Source of the DNA: Bathynomus jamesi
Lineage: Eukaryota; Arthropoda; Malacostraca; Isopoda; Cirolanidae
DNA: 64,000 bases
Direction: 5' to 3'
Assembly (NCBI GenBank): GCA_023014485.1
Contig: JAJOZX010009464.1
Location: forward strand, 1 to 64,000
In this document: positions 43,196-53,713 of the stretch, in pieces
Layout: each line of letters begins with the position of its first letter
How positions within the stretch are numbered: position 1 is the stretch's first letter
Program-made: the position numbers and the translations under genes
Notes under the pieces: model-generated
What the model saw: the letters and a program-made list of their open reading frames with translations, nothing else
What the model was told of the DNA's origin: nothing
Databases searched by the model: none

Positions 43196-43790
43196 CGACG
43201 TTTGTTCATTGTTTACAAAAGTGCAGATTGACGATATGCTTGACTTTCTCTCCCGAGAATTACATAAGTATGACCTGCCACTACCTGCATACATCGTTTC
43301 GGAACTCAGTAAACTTTGCATCAAAGACTGTAAATTCACTTTCAGTAGCGAATATTATCAACAGGTTTTTGGGATGGCTATGGGTAATCCCTTGTCGCCC
43401 CTCCTCTCCAATATTTATATGGAGTTTTTCGAAATCACTTACATTCCGAGAATCCTGGGGTTTGGCATCCCATGGTTGCGGTACGACGACGATATTTTGT
43501 GTATCTGGCCCATGAAGGGTGACCTGGATGACGTCCTCCTTCAGTTAAATAATCAAGTCCCCTCCATTAAGTTTACTTTAGAAGTGGAACAAAACAACTC
43601 TATCCCGTTTTAGGACGTGCGTGTACATAGGGAAAGCCCAGGTTTTAAGTTTAGTATTTATCGGAAAAAAACAAACAATTTGTCCTACGTACACTTTTAC
43701 TTCGGACATGACACCCTCTATCAAGACAACCATATTTTCTTCAATTTTCTTCAGTGTTTTGATACATGGACGCCGAATTAAAAAAAATCA
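43196..43790 (+). pseudogene. Penelope-type reverse transcriptase, copy 2
   Basis: DVCSLFTKVQIDDMLDFL, YYQQVFGMAMGNPLSPLL, then YDDDILCIWPMKGDLDD, where the usual YVDD has become YDDD, and EQNNSIPF followed by TAG at 43611-43613 in place of a Ser codon. After the stop the frame continues DVRVHRESPGFKFSIYRKK. N-terminal part missing. Confidence 0.85.
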
Positions 43791-43958
43791 ACAGTATTGG
43801 AAGTGATTTGTGTTACCCACCTGCTTTTTTGGAATCTTATCTTAACAAGGCAAAACGAACTTTCTATCGTGTGAATAATAACCCTCGCACTTTGTCGAAG
43901 AATATTTTAGTACTTCCATTTTTCCCAGGTTTTAGGCATTGCTAATGTACTCAAACTT

Positions 43959-44340
43959 TTGTATATTAATGTAGTATTTTCATATGAAGATATTGTGAAA
44001 AATATCATTGAGAAAAATAGCCCTACCAATAATTCAGGCATTGTCTATAAAATTGGTTGTAAACAATGTGATTCCTTTAACATTGGACAGACGGAAAAGG
44101 ATTTGCACACGCGTGTAAAACAGCATCCAGTCGTCCAGTGCCCTTTTCATCCATTTGTCAGAGTTACCCCACTGCATTGATTGGAATAATGCTTCAATTT
44201 TGTTTCACTCTAGCAACATTGTTAATAGAAATATCCTTGAGGCTGGCATTATTCAACTTACAAATAATTTCAATATTAGCCAGGGCCTTTTTTCGCTTGA
44301 TCCTGTTGTTGTGAATTCGTTCAGAACAGAACGGATTTAG
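43959..44340 (+). pseudogene. GIY-YIG endonuclease, Penelope copy 2
   Basis: NNSGIVYKIGCKQCDSFNIG, QTEKDLHTRVKQH, then a small deletion, then NNASILFHSSNIVNRNILE. The YIG half is altered (FNIG, QTEK), so activity is unlikely. Confidence 0.8.
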
Positions 44341-44449
44341 ACAAGAAGGGCAAAGTACTAAAACTCTGGTAACTTTACCTTATAAATGTGTATGCTCCTC
44401 CTACAATTTTTATTTTTCATTTTTTTGTGACCTATATATATATAGTCTC

Positions 44450-44489
44450 GTGTTCCTGAGGATGTCATTAGACGAAAGCGCTTGAGCAC
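44450..44489 (+). ncRNA. Hammerhead ribozyme motif, Penelope copy 2
   Basis: Stem I GUGUUC with GAGCAC (6 bp, one G-U), core CUGAGGA, bulged U, stem II GUC-AUUA-GAC, core GAAA, short stem III within AGCGCU, predicted cleavage after U44483. Position 7 of the core is variable in hammerheads, so CUGAGGA is acceptable. The three-stem fold plus both invariant core strings make chance unlikely. Confidence 0.72.
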
Positions 44490-44562
44490 CATTCTGTGTT
44501 TCCTTTTTCCTTCGTGGTTATTTTCATCATAAATATTATTCACGTGTTACTTTCGTGAAATA

Positions 44563-44599
<37 letters not shown>

Positions 44600-44786
44600 T
44601 CACTAATTCCATCAACCAATAGAAAACTTTCGCAGTTTTTTAATTTAAAATTAAAGTTTCAAATAAGTTTTCATCGATTTTAAATAAACAATTTTTAAAT
44701 TGTATTTAGGACTGAAATAAAATTTTAAAAATAATATTAAATAAATTTATTTCACTTATTTGATCATATTCTTGAATTCAATACTA

Positions 44787-45574
44787 CAATAAACCCTCGC
44801 CCAACGCGTGTTTGTCCAGCGCGCATTTGCTTATACACGGAAAAATAAATACGAACAATTATTTGCCGAAAGTGGAAAATTTTATTATACACGGACGCCA
44901 AACACGCTCTAATATAGTAGTACTGTACGCGTGCCAATGCGCGCTCTAGTGTTTTCTCCTACACTCTCCAACACTCCCGCATCTCCCTCCCTCTCGCGTC
45001 ACCCCTCGCATCACCCTTTGTCTCAGTCCCGCTAACGCGTTAAGTTCAGTGAAGTTGTGTTGGATTGTTTTTCTTATTTTGCCGTTGTTTTGCTATTACC
45101 CTTAGACAGCAGTGTGGCACCAAAACGTAAATCATCTGCGAGTGATAGTGAAGAGAAGAAAAGTCGTAAGGTTATGACATTAGCCGAAAAAATAAAGATT
45201 CTAGATAAGTTGCGTGGTGGTATGAGCATAACATCACTTGGCCGCGAATATCACGTGAATGAGTCTACCATACGCACCATCCGAAAGAGTGAAGAAAAGA
45301 TGCGTGCTATTTTCATTTAATATATTTTTATTTATCATATGTAAATATCATTATGTTTATGATTTTATTATGTTCTTATTTCATATACAATATAGGTAAG
45401 GAAATTCATTTATGTGTGAATAAAAAATCTACATATAAGTATTAATGGGAGACTTTACGCGGCTGCGTTCACGTATCCACATTTATCCCATAAGGTATTA
45501 GTTTGTCCAACGCGGACTCACCTAACGCGCCGTTCTCGAGGAACCTATCCCTCGCGTTGGACGAGGGTTTACTG
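44787..45574 (+). mobile_element. Tigger/pogo internal-deletion derivative, copy 2
   Basis: CAATAAACCCTCGCCCAACG at the left, complement of CAGTAAACCCTCGTCCAACG at the right, left TA intact. 788 bp against 791 in copy 1, collinear throughout, opposite strand. Confidence 0.88.
45057..45320 (+). CDS. Tigger N-terminal DNA-binding fragment, copy 2
   Basis: 87 residues, nearly identical to the copy-1 product: APKRKSSASDSEEKKSRKV, LAEKIKILDKLRGGMSI, REYHVNESTIRTIRKSEEKM. HTH only, no DDE domain. The frame is open in both copies. Confidence 0.7.
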   Translation: MLDCFSYFAVVLLLPLDSSVAPKRKSSASDSEEKKSRKVMTLAEKIKILDKLRGGMSITSLGREYHVNESTIRTIRKSEEKMRAIFI

Positions 45575-46882
45575 TTTAAATATATATATATATATATTAA
45601 AATAAAACGTGCAGCACAGAGAAGGGTTCATCCTCGCGTCGTAAGGGAACGTCCTAAGCACGTCTCTTACCGTCGTATGAAATCAATTGATGGTTATTTT
45701 ATATATATATATATACACAATATATGGAATCCGATACTATGCCATAATCATTAGAATTCTGCTTAACCTGATCCTCATTATTCCTGCTTTGCCACCCATC
45801 CAGCATCCACTATTCAGAGGCAAATGAAATCGAACATCTGACAAGTGATCACATGCATGATTAGGTCTCATATATATATATATATATGAGACTAGCCTTT
45901 TCGCGGGGTTTGTGGTGAGTACTCTGGTAAATATTTTCAAGACCAGGTTCGAGAAATATTTTAATAGCGTATATATTCATTAAAGGAAGCTTAGGTCGCA
46001 ATTTGATTTTATTTAGTATAATCAGTAGCCCGATTTTCCTTCTTCACTGAATGTAGTAGGAGGCGTTGGTCGGGTCTGGTTGCAGGGCACTGGGAGTTCT
46101 CAAATGATATCCTATTGGTAGAGACGGGAAGCTTCATGGGAACTCTCCGCAGTCAAAATCTTCGAATAGACATAGTTATCTACAGGGTAGCTACTTAAAT
46201 AGAATATAATTTCATAGGTTTAACTAATGTATAAAAAAGTCCCGTGAATACAAAGGGATAGACAGTTATGTATATTTACACTGTCTGGGAGAACTCTTAA
46301 TTAAAGTGAGGAGTAGTAGTAGACAGATGGTGGTACCTCTGTATCAGTATTCCCTGATCTAAATGACTTCAGTGCGAAAAATGGTGATATAAATGATTGG
46401 TTTTGAAGGGCGAGTCTAAGGCATAGCACGGTGGTCTTTGGCGTTCATCGGAGAAATGATGCATTGAAAAAATGATGATAACTTCTCGTATATAATAAGT
46501 AAGTTAAAAATCCTCAAAAAGTGCTTGGTGTAGATTAGATTAAGTAGTTTAGTGTTTATGCTATACTTTATTTTCCACTATCCTCTGATGTGTACGCATG
46601 GTGTGAATGAACTCTGAAAATATTTTTTTTCATTATACTTTTTCCCTATTTTCGTATAAAACTTCTTTCACAACAATTTTCTGTCAGCAGAAACTGGCGG
46701 AGGAGGGAGAGCCTTGTCTGTTCTATACTTTACTACTGCCACGATTTCTCTGCAAAAAAGTTTTTCACGTTTATAAGTGTAAGCACGCTACAAATTTTGT
46801 GTTCTCTTTTCATTGTCTTTTTCTATTTTTTCTTTATTTCCTTCTTGGACTAACCTAGAGTGGGTCTTAGGGTCTTTAATAG

Positions 46883-46944
<62 letters not shown>

Positions 46945-47487
46945 GTTTCCTTTGTTAATTTTTATGTTACAAAGTTTTTGACAAGTAAATTTCCATCAAT
47001 ATTTTCAAAGAAATTTCGGAGGAATTTTTTTTTTTTTAATATAGGTTAAGCTAGGCTGACTAAGAGACCAGAAACTGGCACATCGCTCAGGCCAACTAAT
47101 ACGAACCTTACACTTGCTTTAACTTCCGTATTATTATTATCATCAACATTATCGGGGGGTTCGAACCCCGAACCTCAATGTCTTCAGAGTTTTATATATA
47201 TATATATATATTTTTTTTTTAAGTTTGGGAAGAACCGATTCGCCTCTATTTAAAAGGGCATATCTCAGCGGAAAAACAAAGAAAAAGTGAGAGGAAAGAC
47301 AGAGGAAAAAGAAAGGGTGGAGGGGACAGTCGAAGTGGAAAAAGACCAAGGATGACAAGGACTGCAGGATCGAGCTCCATCATCCTTGGGTGCTAGGGCC
47401 GGGAGGGCGCACGTGAAACCTCCAGGAACAAGCACGTACAAACGAGCACAAAGAGCACTCAAGAGCACGAGCTTAGAACCCCTTGCG

Positions 47488-47546
<59 letters not shown>

Positions 47547-47711
47547 GCTCTCTTTATGGAAGGGCTATGGAACGTTAAGGCAATTAGCTATGAATGAGTT
47601 TCGCAATTCAGCAAAATTAGCAAAAATCCTCTTTCGGTTTTTCTTGAAATTGATTGTATGCAATTTTGTGGGTTCTATTCAGCCTCAAATAAGTATGGCT
47701 ACCATCTTATA
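45575..47711. other. Intergenic with microsatellites
   Basis: AT repeats at 45580-45598, 45702-45714 and 45870-45888; CT repeat 46885-46910; AT/AG repeat 47491-47546. A LINE/SINE tail (AGAGTGGGTCTTAGGGTCTT) is at 46856-46876 and a B-box-like GGGTTCGAACCCCGAACC at 47157. No gene seen. Confidence 0.5.
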
Positions 47712-47808
47712 CAGGGTGAGCCACATAAAAGCGGCCCCAAGAAAATATTTCCTATTTCTTTTTATGTGTAAAATTTTTCTTGTGACTTCTTTTATGTGGT
47801 TCACCCGG
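47712..47808. mobile_element. 97-bp mariner mini-MITE
   Basis: CAGGGTGAGCCACATAAAAG and its near-complement CTTTTATGTGGTTCACCCGG, TA on each side. Almost nothing but the two ends. Confidence 0.8.
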
Positions 47809-48068
47809 TATATTAGTTTACTTTGTTAGCTAATTTTCCCCATATATTAAAATAAACTTTCTGCCTTTGTCCACTTATGCTAGGATGAGAATACTATATA
47901 TATATATATATATACAAAATTATATGAACGCAGATACACATAAACATACGCGTATATACATGTTCGCATACATACGTTCATGTAACATATATATATATAT
48001 AATTATATGAACGTAGATACACATAAACATACATACATGTTCGCATACATACGTACATATATATATAT

Positions 48069-48111
<43 letters not shown>

Positions 48112-48325
48112 AGTGCATAGTCCTACAAACATAGTTTTGTTTGAAAATCTTTCAGTGATCCCCAAACACTCATAACTTTACAACAAAACTCTCGACCATT
48201 TCGTGGAGAGTTTTGTTGTGGTGACAAGTCTGACGTGGCTGAAAAATAAATAAAAATAACGCAGGTATGATAAAATTACTAATAAAAATTAAAAGAAAAA
48301 CAGGGCTATACAAAAATACGATATT
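47809..48325. other. Intergenic with AT repeats and a small hairpin
   Basis: A ~65-bp block with ATATGAACG, AGATACACATAAACATA and CATGTTCGCATACATACG occurs twice (47930 and 48002), split by AT repeats. At 48180-48219 ACAACAAAACTCTC pairs exactly with GAGAGTTTTGTTGT around a 12-nt loop. Confidence 0.6.
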
Positions 48326-48555
48326 TTATTCTTTTCTATGTAGGAAGGAGGGAACAAGGGTGAATGCCCCCCCCCCTAAAAAAAAAACCCTCTCACAGAA
48401 GAAGAAGAGAGCCAAAATACAATAACAACATAAAAGTATTCTAGCGTTTAGGGGTTCGAGATGCCTGTGTACTGCGTTTGAAAGATTGGAGGTCGTAGAC
48501 ATGGGGGAAAAGATGGATTGATTGTTCCAGAGTTCACCGGTTGAGTAGATAAAGT
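48326..48555 (-). pseudogene. LINE 3' fragment
   Basis: Minus-strand FIYSTGELWNNQSIF and LSNAVHRHLEPLNARI, same LINE family as at 21490, 34100 and 53480. Ends next to an AT/GT repeat at 48557-48598. Confidence 0.78.
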
Positions 48556-48556
48556 G

Positions 48557-48597
<41 letters not shown>

Positions 48598-48599
48598 AT

Positions 48600-48832
48600 T
48601 CCGTTACTTGGAAACTTTGAAGAGAGTTTCGTGACTGTGAACGCCTAACAAAAATTGGTCCCACTCTGGTTAAACCGAGAGACTTCCTTGAAAGGAATTT
48701 TCATTCAGATTTTCTTCACTGTCAATAGTACTCAAAGGCGTTGCTGGATATCGTTTCATACCAGTGGCGGTTCTTTAGATTAAATGGCAGGTGAGGTGAC
48801 GCCTCACCTAATAAAAACAAAATATTTCATCT

Positions 48833-48863
<31 letters not shown>

Positions 48864-49839
48864 GATAAATTTATATAAATGCGTAATAATATTATTCATA
48901 AAAAGTTTTTTTTCCCATTCATTTTGTACACAAAAAGTTCTTGTATTCATGAGGCGAGACAACTAAAACGCTCAGTGTTGCTACGAATATAAACTAGTTG
49001 CTAGGACGCCGATGACGTCACTCACACTGCTGAAATATTACTGACTGAGGCGAAATGAATTTTTGCCTCAGCCAGTAGTACTTCATACTATATAATTTTA
49101 TTTGGCCTCACCACTTAAGGAATGCACGAGTCGCTACTGTTTCATACTGAAATAATTTTAACTGCTTTTAGTTTGCCATTTTATAGGTTTTTTTTGGTTT
49201 TTTTTTCTGAATTTTTACTTTTAAAATGTTTTTTAGTAGCAAACATTTAACGGTCACTTTAAAAGAAAAATATTGATTAAAAGTAAAAGGTCACTTTAAA
49301 AGAAAAATATTGATTAAAAGTAAAAGAAAACGATTTGGGTTCAAATCTCTAGTCTTTGATTTGCAATTAGACAGAGTTAAAATATTGAGAACATTTTTAA
49401 ATTTTAAATAAAACATATTTAAAGTTTATTCACTTTAACCCTTATTTCATAACCATGGAAAAATTATACCAAGGGTATATATTATACCAAAGTTATGAAA
49501 TAAGGGTAAACCCCTTATTTCATTTTACCCATGTTATGAAATAAAAGTTTATTTAAATTTCCAAGTTAAAACCTAAAAAAAAGTCTTTAAAACACCCTCT
49601 AAAAAATATAAAATAAAAAACGAGCCAAAATCATTGTCGTAGCGATGAAACAATTTTATACAGCATGGAGGATGAATGATATACCCACTTTCTTGCCAAG
49701 AATTCATCGAAATTAGCTCTCCAGTCCTTTAATATGGGTAGAAAAGAGAATTAATTGTTTTTAATTGAGATTTTGGCTCTGAGAAGATCTGAACAACAAA
49801 TGAAATATCAAGATTTAGGTACTTCCAGCGAAAATAATG
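48600..49839. other. Intergenic, nothing recognised
   Basis: AT repeat at 48833-48856. A 33-bp direct repeat GGTCACTTTAAAAGAAAAAT lies at 49251 and 49289. An inverted pair around CCCTTATTTCATAAC (49437-49545) is weak. No gene. Confidence 0.5.
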
Positions 49840-50042
49840 GGATCACCTGAAGATCCGTCACCCCAGCCTTTATTAGTTTAGCTTTCTAAGGCTAACTAAC
49901 GAAAATATCACGACTTAACCTAACCAATCGTTAGGTCACTGTACGCCCTTGACGATTGGTTAGGTTAGGTCGTGATATTTTCCTTAGTTAGCCTTATAAA
50001 GCTAACTAAAGAAGGCTGGGGGCCCTGATCTTCAGGTGATCC
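49840..50042. mobile_element. Foldback MITE related to the Merlin element
   Basis: Arms GGATCACCTGAAGATC to CGATTGGTTAGG mirror each other around a ~20-nt spacer (GTCACTGTACGCCCTTGAC). The stretch CGATTGGTTAGGTTAGGTCG plus TGATATTTTC also occurs in the Merlin TIR at 50487. A second copy is at 61888-62051. Confidence 0.8.
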
Positions 50043-50486
50043 AAAAATGCGCAGGAATTCATAAGTTCCTCGGAAATGACTTAGCTCAATTCGATCAATT
50101 GGGAAAAAGACTTAAATATGTTAATTTTAAAATTTTTCCTAAAATATGAAGTCATTTTAGGTCTTGTCAAAAGGTTACGTTAACTATTTACTGAGTAAGT
50201 TACACCGTTATAATGAATATTGTTAAATGGAAGTGTTAAATTAACAGGAGAAATAAATTATAATTTTATGAAGAGGCTTCTTTGTGAAGCTGCTTTATGA
50301 ATAATACAATATACTGCAAAGTTATATAAAAATATATGCGAATTTATAATCCTAATCCGAGGATCAGAATGGGAAAAATAATGTTTATTTCCTTTATGCC
50401 AAGTGGCGTATTTTTATATTTATAAATCTATCTGTCATATAGAAAAGATGAAATTTTCTTTGTTTTCAACTTATGGGCAGAAAAAT
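50043..50486. other. Intergenic, nothing recognised
   Basis: AT-rich, no repeats or coding seen. Confidence 0.5.
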
Positions 50487-51279
50487 GGTACTTACGTATT
50501 AATCGGGGGCCACCACATATTGATGATTGGTTAGGTTAAGTTGTAATATTTTCGTGAGAAGTGTGCGTAGATGCTCTAAAAGCACGGTCAATTAAAAAAA
50601 TCGCGGTGATAATTTAATTGTACAGATCGACGAAAGCCTCTTTAGTAACGAAAGAACAATGCCGGTCGTGAACTTCCACAGCAATGGATATTTGGAGGCA
50701 TTTGTCGTCAAACTAAGGAATGCTTTCTACTTCAAGTTCCTGATCGTACTACTTCCACCTAATGGAGGCTATAAAAAACAATATCGCTCAGGGATCGATT
50801 TACTCAGACTCATGGCCGTCATACATATCGGAACATCTAGCAGAGTCAGGATTTCAACACTTTAAAGTTAACCACAAGTACAATTTCGTCAACCCGGAAA
50901 ACTGGTACTCACACACAAGAGATCGAAAGGCTCTGGGTATCAGCTAAGTGGAGAAATATAAAGCATCGAGGCACCGCACGCCATCACCTACAGTTATCTT
51001 GCTGAATTTATGTGGCGACAGTTGGTACATGATCACGATCCATTCAATTCCATTCTTAATGCTATTAAAATTTTTTGGCCTCCAGAAACAAATGTTGTTT
51101 CTAATGTGTAACATGTATTAAGCATTGTAAATATTTGAATATAAATCATTGTAATATTTTAAAAAATATTGCTATTTAAAAAAAATGATGTATTAGAAAT
51201 TTTCAACTAACGAAAATATTACAACTTAACCTAACCAATCATCAATATGTGGTGGCCCCCCTGTTAATACGTAAGTACC
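50487..51279 (+). mobile_element. Merlin-type DNA transposon
   Basis: Inverted ends start GGTACTTACGTATTAA, continue through GGCCACCACATATTGATGAT and TGGTTAGGTTAAGTTGTAAT, about 75 bp in all. 793 bp. It contains a decayed ISXO2-like transposase. The flanks AGAAAAAT and GAAATTTT may be an eroded 8-bp duplication. Confidence 0.82.
50615..51110 (+). pseudogene. Merlin (ISXO2-like) transposase
   Basis: IVQIDESLFSNERTMPVV carries the first Asp; LQVPDRTTST follows in another frame; EAIKNNIAQGSIYSDSWPSY holds the second Asp; then [39 protein letters not shown] and [20 protein letters not shown]. The order is that of IS1595/ISXO2 and Merlin proteins. Stops and shifts at several points; the third acidic residue lies in a damaged stretch (HTRDRKAL). 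Confidence 0.85.
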
Positions 51280-51300
51280 GAAATTTTATATATATATATA

Positions 51301-51336
<36 letters not shown>

Positions 51337-51984
51337 TGCTTTGTCACCCCAATTTACTAGCAACGTTCGATCCCAAAGGACCTCAGATTGGAACCCTTAA
51401 TTGACTCAGACTCGAATTTTTTATTACTTGCAATTGTTTTATACCATTCCATTTCTTTCTTGACGTTAGCCTAGTTATTAACTGTTTTAAATTTGGTATA
51501 TGAAAATCTTTGCGGTATACCCTGTACGGAGGTTTGACATCTTCCCCCTTACTCACACTTGTCTTGGAATAGGTTACTTATACCCACAGCATTACGACAA
51601 AGAATGAGGTATACATGACAAAATCTTCTACAGTATGCATCAGTGTGATGGACCTTGAGAGAATCTTGATATGCAGTTTTGCTATATTTTTAATTCCTTT
51701 CACGGACCACACCACCAGGATTGTTAAACAATTGCAAGGGTTCGTGTCCTTAAATAAAAAAAATGGAAGGTCAGATACGCTTATCGAACTTGTTATACGA
51801 GCGAGTCTTTTAATGTAGTCCAACATATATTTTCATATTGCAATAGCGTTATAGTGAAGGTAAATTGTACCTCTTCATGTACTACAAACTCTCTATTAAA
51901 TGTTTGATTATCTATTTTGTGTCCCATTTTAATTGCATTTCAATGTAATTTGCCTATAATAAAGAGTACGCGTGATCTTTCCAG
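51280..51984. other. Intergenic with AT/GA repeat
   Basis: TA/GA repeat at 51288-51336. Two overlapping frames at 51578-51826 on opposite strands show no known motif. Confidence 0.45.
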
Positions 51985-52044
51985 GAAAGCTCGCAAACAT
52001 TCTTGACGTTTCCTTTTCTCGTGATCTTTCCTGGAAAGATCACA
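51985..52044 (+). pseudogene. LINE fragment, left of the Helitron
   Basis: Encodes NILDVSFSRDLSWK, matching NIFDVSFSRDLSWK at about 22150 on the minus strand. Continues after the Helitron at 53080. Confidence 0.75.
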
Positions 52045-52259
52045 TCTAATATACTATTTCAGAAATGAAGCCTATATATATATATGTAACAGTTTTTTGC
52101 GCACACCTACAGGTCGCTACAATTGGTGTAGAACAATGCGGTTTTCACCATTCGATGCGTCTTTTTATTGTGCAGTGCCCATGCTAAAAAAACAATTCCC
52201 TAACATAAATCCTGCCCCCCCCTTTTAGGGTACAGTTCTTCCATTTCTTCATTTTTAAT

Positions 52260-52625
52260 CATAATTCTGGCACAAAAGGGGAGGGTGGGTAATTGGGGAG
52301 GGGGTGGGGTTAATGGGAAACTCAGAAATAGATGCGATATATATATGTAACCAAAAAAAATTAAAGTAAATCCTTTGCAAGGTGCCAGCCCCCTTCCCCC
52401 CTTGGGGTAATGGGGGAAGGGTGGGGGAAATGGGGGAGAGGGTGGGGGAGGGGGTATTGGGAGAGGGGTGGGGTAATGGGGGAGGGGTGGGGTTAATGGG
52501 GAAACTCAGAAAAAAAAATTGGTGGGGTAAATGGGGGAGAGGGGTGGGGGAGGGGGGTATTGGGGGAGAGGGGTGGGGTAATGGGGAGGGTGGGGTTATG
52601 GGGAAACTCAGAAAAAAAAAAATGA
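52260..52625 (+). repeat. G-rich minisatellite inside the Helitron
   Basis: Many units of GGGGGAGAGGGGTGGGGTAA and GGTTAATGGGGAAACTCAGA separated by A runs. Strong G strand bias over ~360 bp, with many G runs of four or more. Confidence 0.9.
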
Positions 52626-52745
52626 TAACCAACACCGATTCCGGTCAGGAAGATCATGCTTATCACAACTAATGGAACACTATAACATATTATTGATGCA
52701 CTCGAACAATGAAAACTATGATTTGGCGGGCCGCAGGGCCCCCAA

Positions 52746-52918
52746 TTACTGTCGGTTCAGTTATTTGGTCAATAAAACTATAGAAATGAACGCAGTCATG
52801 AAAATCTTAGGCTTCAAATCCGAGCTCATAGTATTAAGATTTGTGAAGCTTTAGATTTTCATGGCTGCGTTCTTTTCTGTAGTTTTATGAATGAATAATT
52901 GGTTTGCCAGTAACTGGA
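52746..52918. repeat. Foldback inside the Helitron
   Basis: GAACGCAGTCATGAAAATCT at 52788 is mirrored by AGATTTTCATGGCTGCGTTC at 52853, and the pairing extends to the CAATTACTG/CAGTAACTGG edges. GGCCGCAGG-x-CCCAATTACTG is also present in direct order on both sides. Confidence 0.65.
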
Positions 52919-53079
52919 AGGCCGCAGGCACCCCAATTACTGAGGCCCAAGGTGAGAGGAATAGGAATGATAGCCAGATAAAGGGCTACTGATGTTCAAA
53001 ATAAAACGCCGTAGGCCCACAATTCAGCCGAAGCACCGCAGATCTAGCAAAATCGCGCGTAGCGCCGACCTTTTGCTAG

Positions 53080-53705
53080 TATACTCTCTTTCTAAACAGC
53101 TTCTAAGAGGTTAGGTGTGTTGTACCGCCTCCGCGGTTTTTTCACCCCGACTCAGTTGCTGTCTTTGTACAGCGGTCTTGTTCGCCCCTGTATGGAATAT
53201 GTTTCTCATGAGTGGGGTGGCTCAACCTATACAACCGTACTTGACCGGGTGGAATCAAAGGCTTTTCGTCTCATCAATTCCCCGCCTCTTACTGACTGTC
53301 TTCAATCTCCCTCTCTTCGCCGCAATGTTGCCTCACTCTCTCTTTACTATCGCTATTATAACGGACATTGCTCTTCTGAACTCTATAATTGCATGCCTCC
53401 TCCTTTAAGGAGAGCACGCAGCACCAGACTTTTTACACTTTCTCATTCCTTTTCTGTCCAACTCTCTAACGCAGGGTAAATCGGTATGTTCAATCTTTCA
53501 TCTACCCAACCGCTGAACTCTGGAACAATCTTCCTCAATCCATCTTTCCTCCTGTCTATGACCTCTCATTTTTCAAACGCAGAGTGTCTAGGCATCTCGA
53601 AAACCCCCTGCCTTGATTTTGGCTCTCTTCTTCTTCTCTGGAGGGTGGGGGACACTTTTGCGGACATTTTCCCTTGGCCCCTTCCTTCTTGCATAAAGAA
53701 AATGT
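53080..53705 (+). pseudogene. LINE fragment, right of the Helitron
   Basis: FFTPTQLLSLYSGLVRPCME, then VESKAFRLINSPPLTDCLQS and SLYYRYYNGHCSSELYN, then after a stop QPLNSGTIFLNPSF. Same LINE as 21490-22590. The 3' end lies at about 53705 after a poly-A-like GAAAATG. Confidence 0.85.
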
Positions 53706-53713
53706 AATGATAA

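Larger units (their letters stand above)
43196..44540 (+). mobile_element. Penelope-like element, copy 2 (plus)
   Basis: Mirror copy: RT from 43196, endonuclease to 44340, hammerhead at 44450-44489, then an AT repeat at 44570-44595. Copies 1 and 2 are about 90% alike by eye and form an inverted pair with outward 3' ends. Confidence 0.88.
52045..53079 (+). mobile_element. Non-autonomous Helitron
   Basis: The insert begins TCTAATATACTA and ends in GCGC-GTA-GCGC hairpin, ten bases, then CTAG. It lies exactly between A (52044) and T (53080) of a LINE. The uninterrupted LINE at about 22100 (minus strand) reads CACATACTCTC, showing that nothing was duplicated. TC start, 3' hairpin, CTRR end and A|T insertion without duplication are the Helitron signature. 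No Rep/helicase; interior is a TATATA run, a G-rich repeat and a foldback. Confidence 0.82.

Noticed and set aside
50659..50865. Independent host gene in the Merlin region
   Set aside because: The frame is a shifted reading of the Merlin transposase; motifs line up only when frames are combined.
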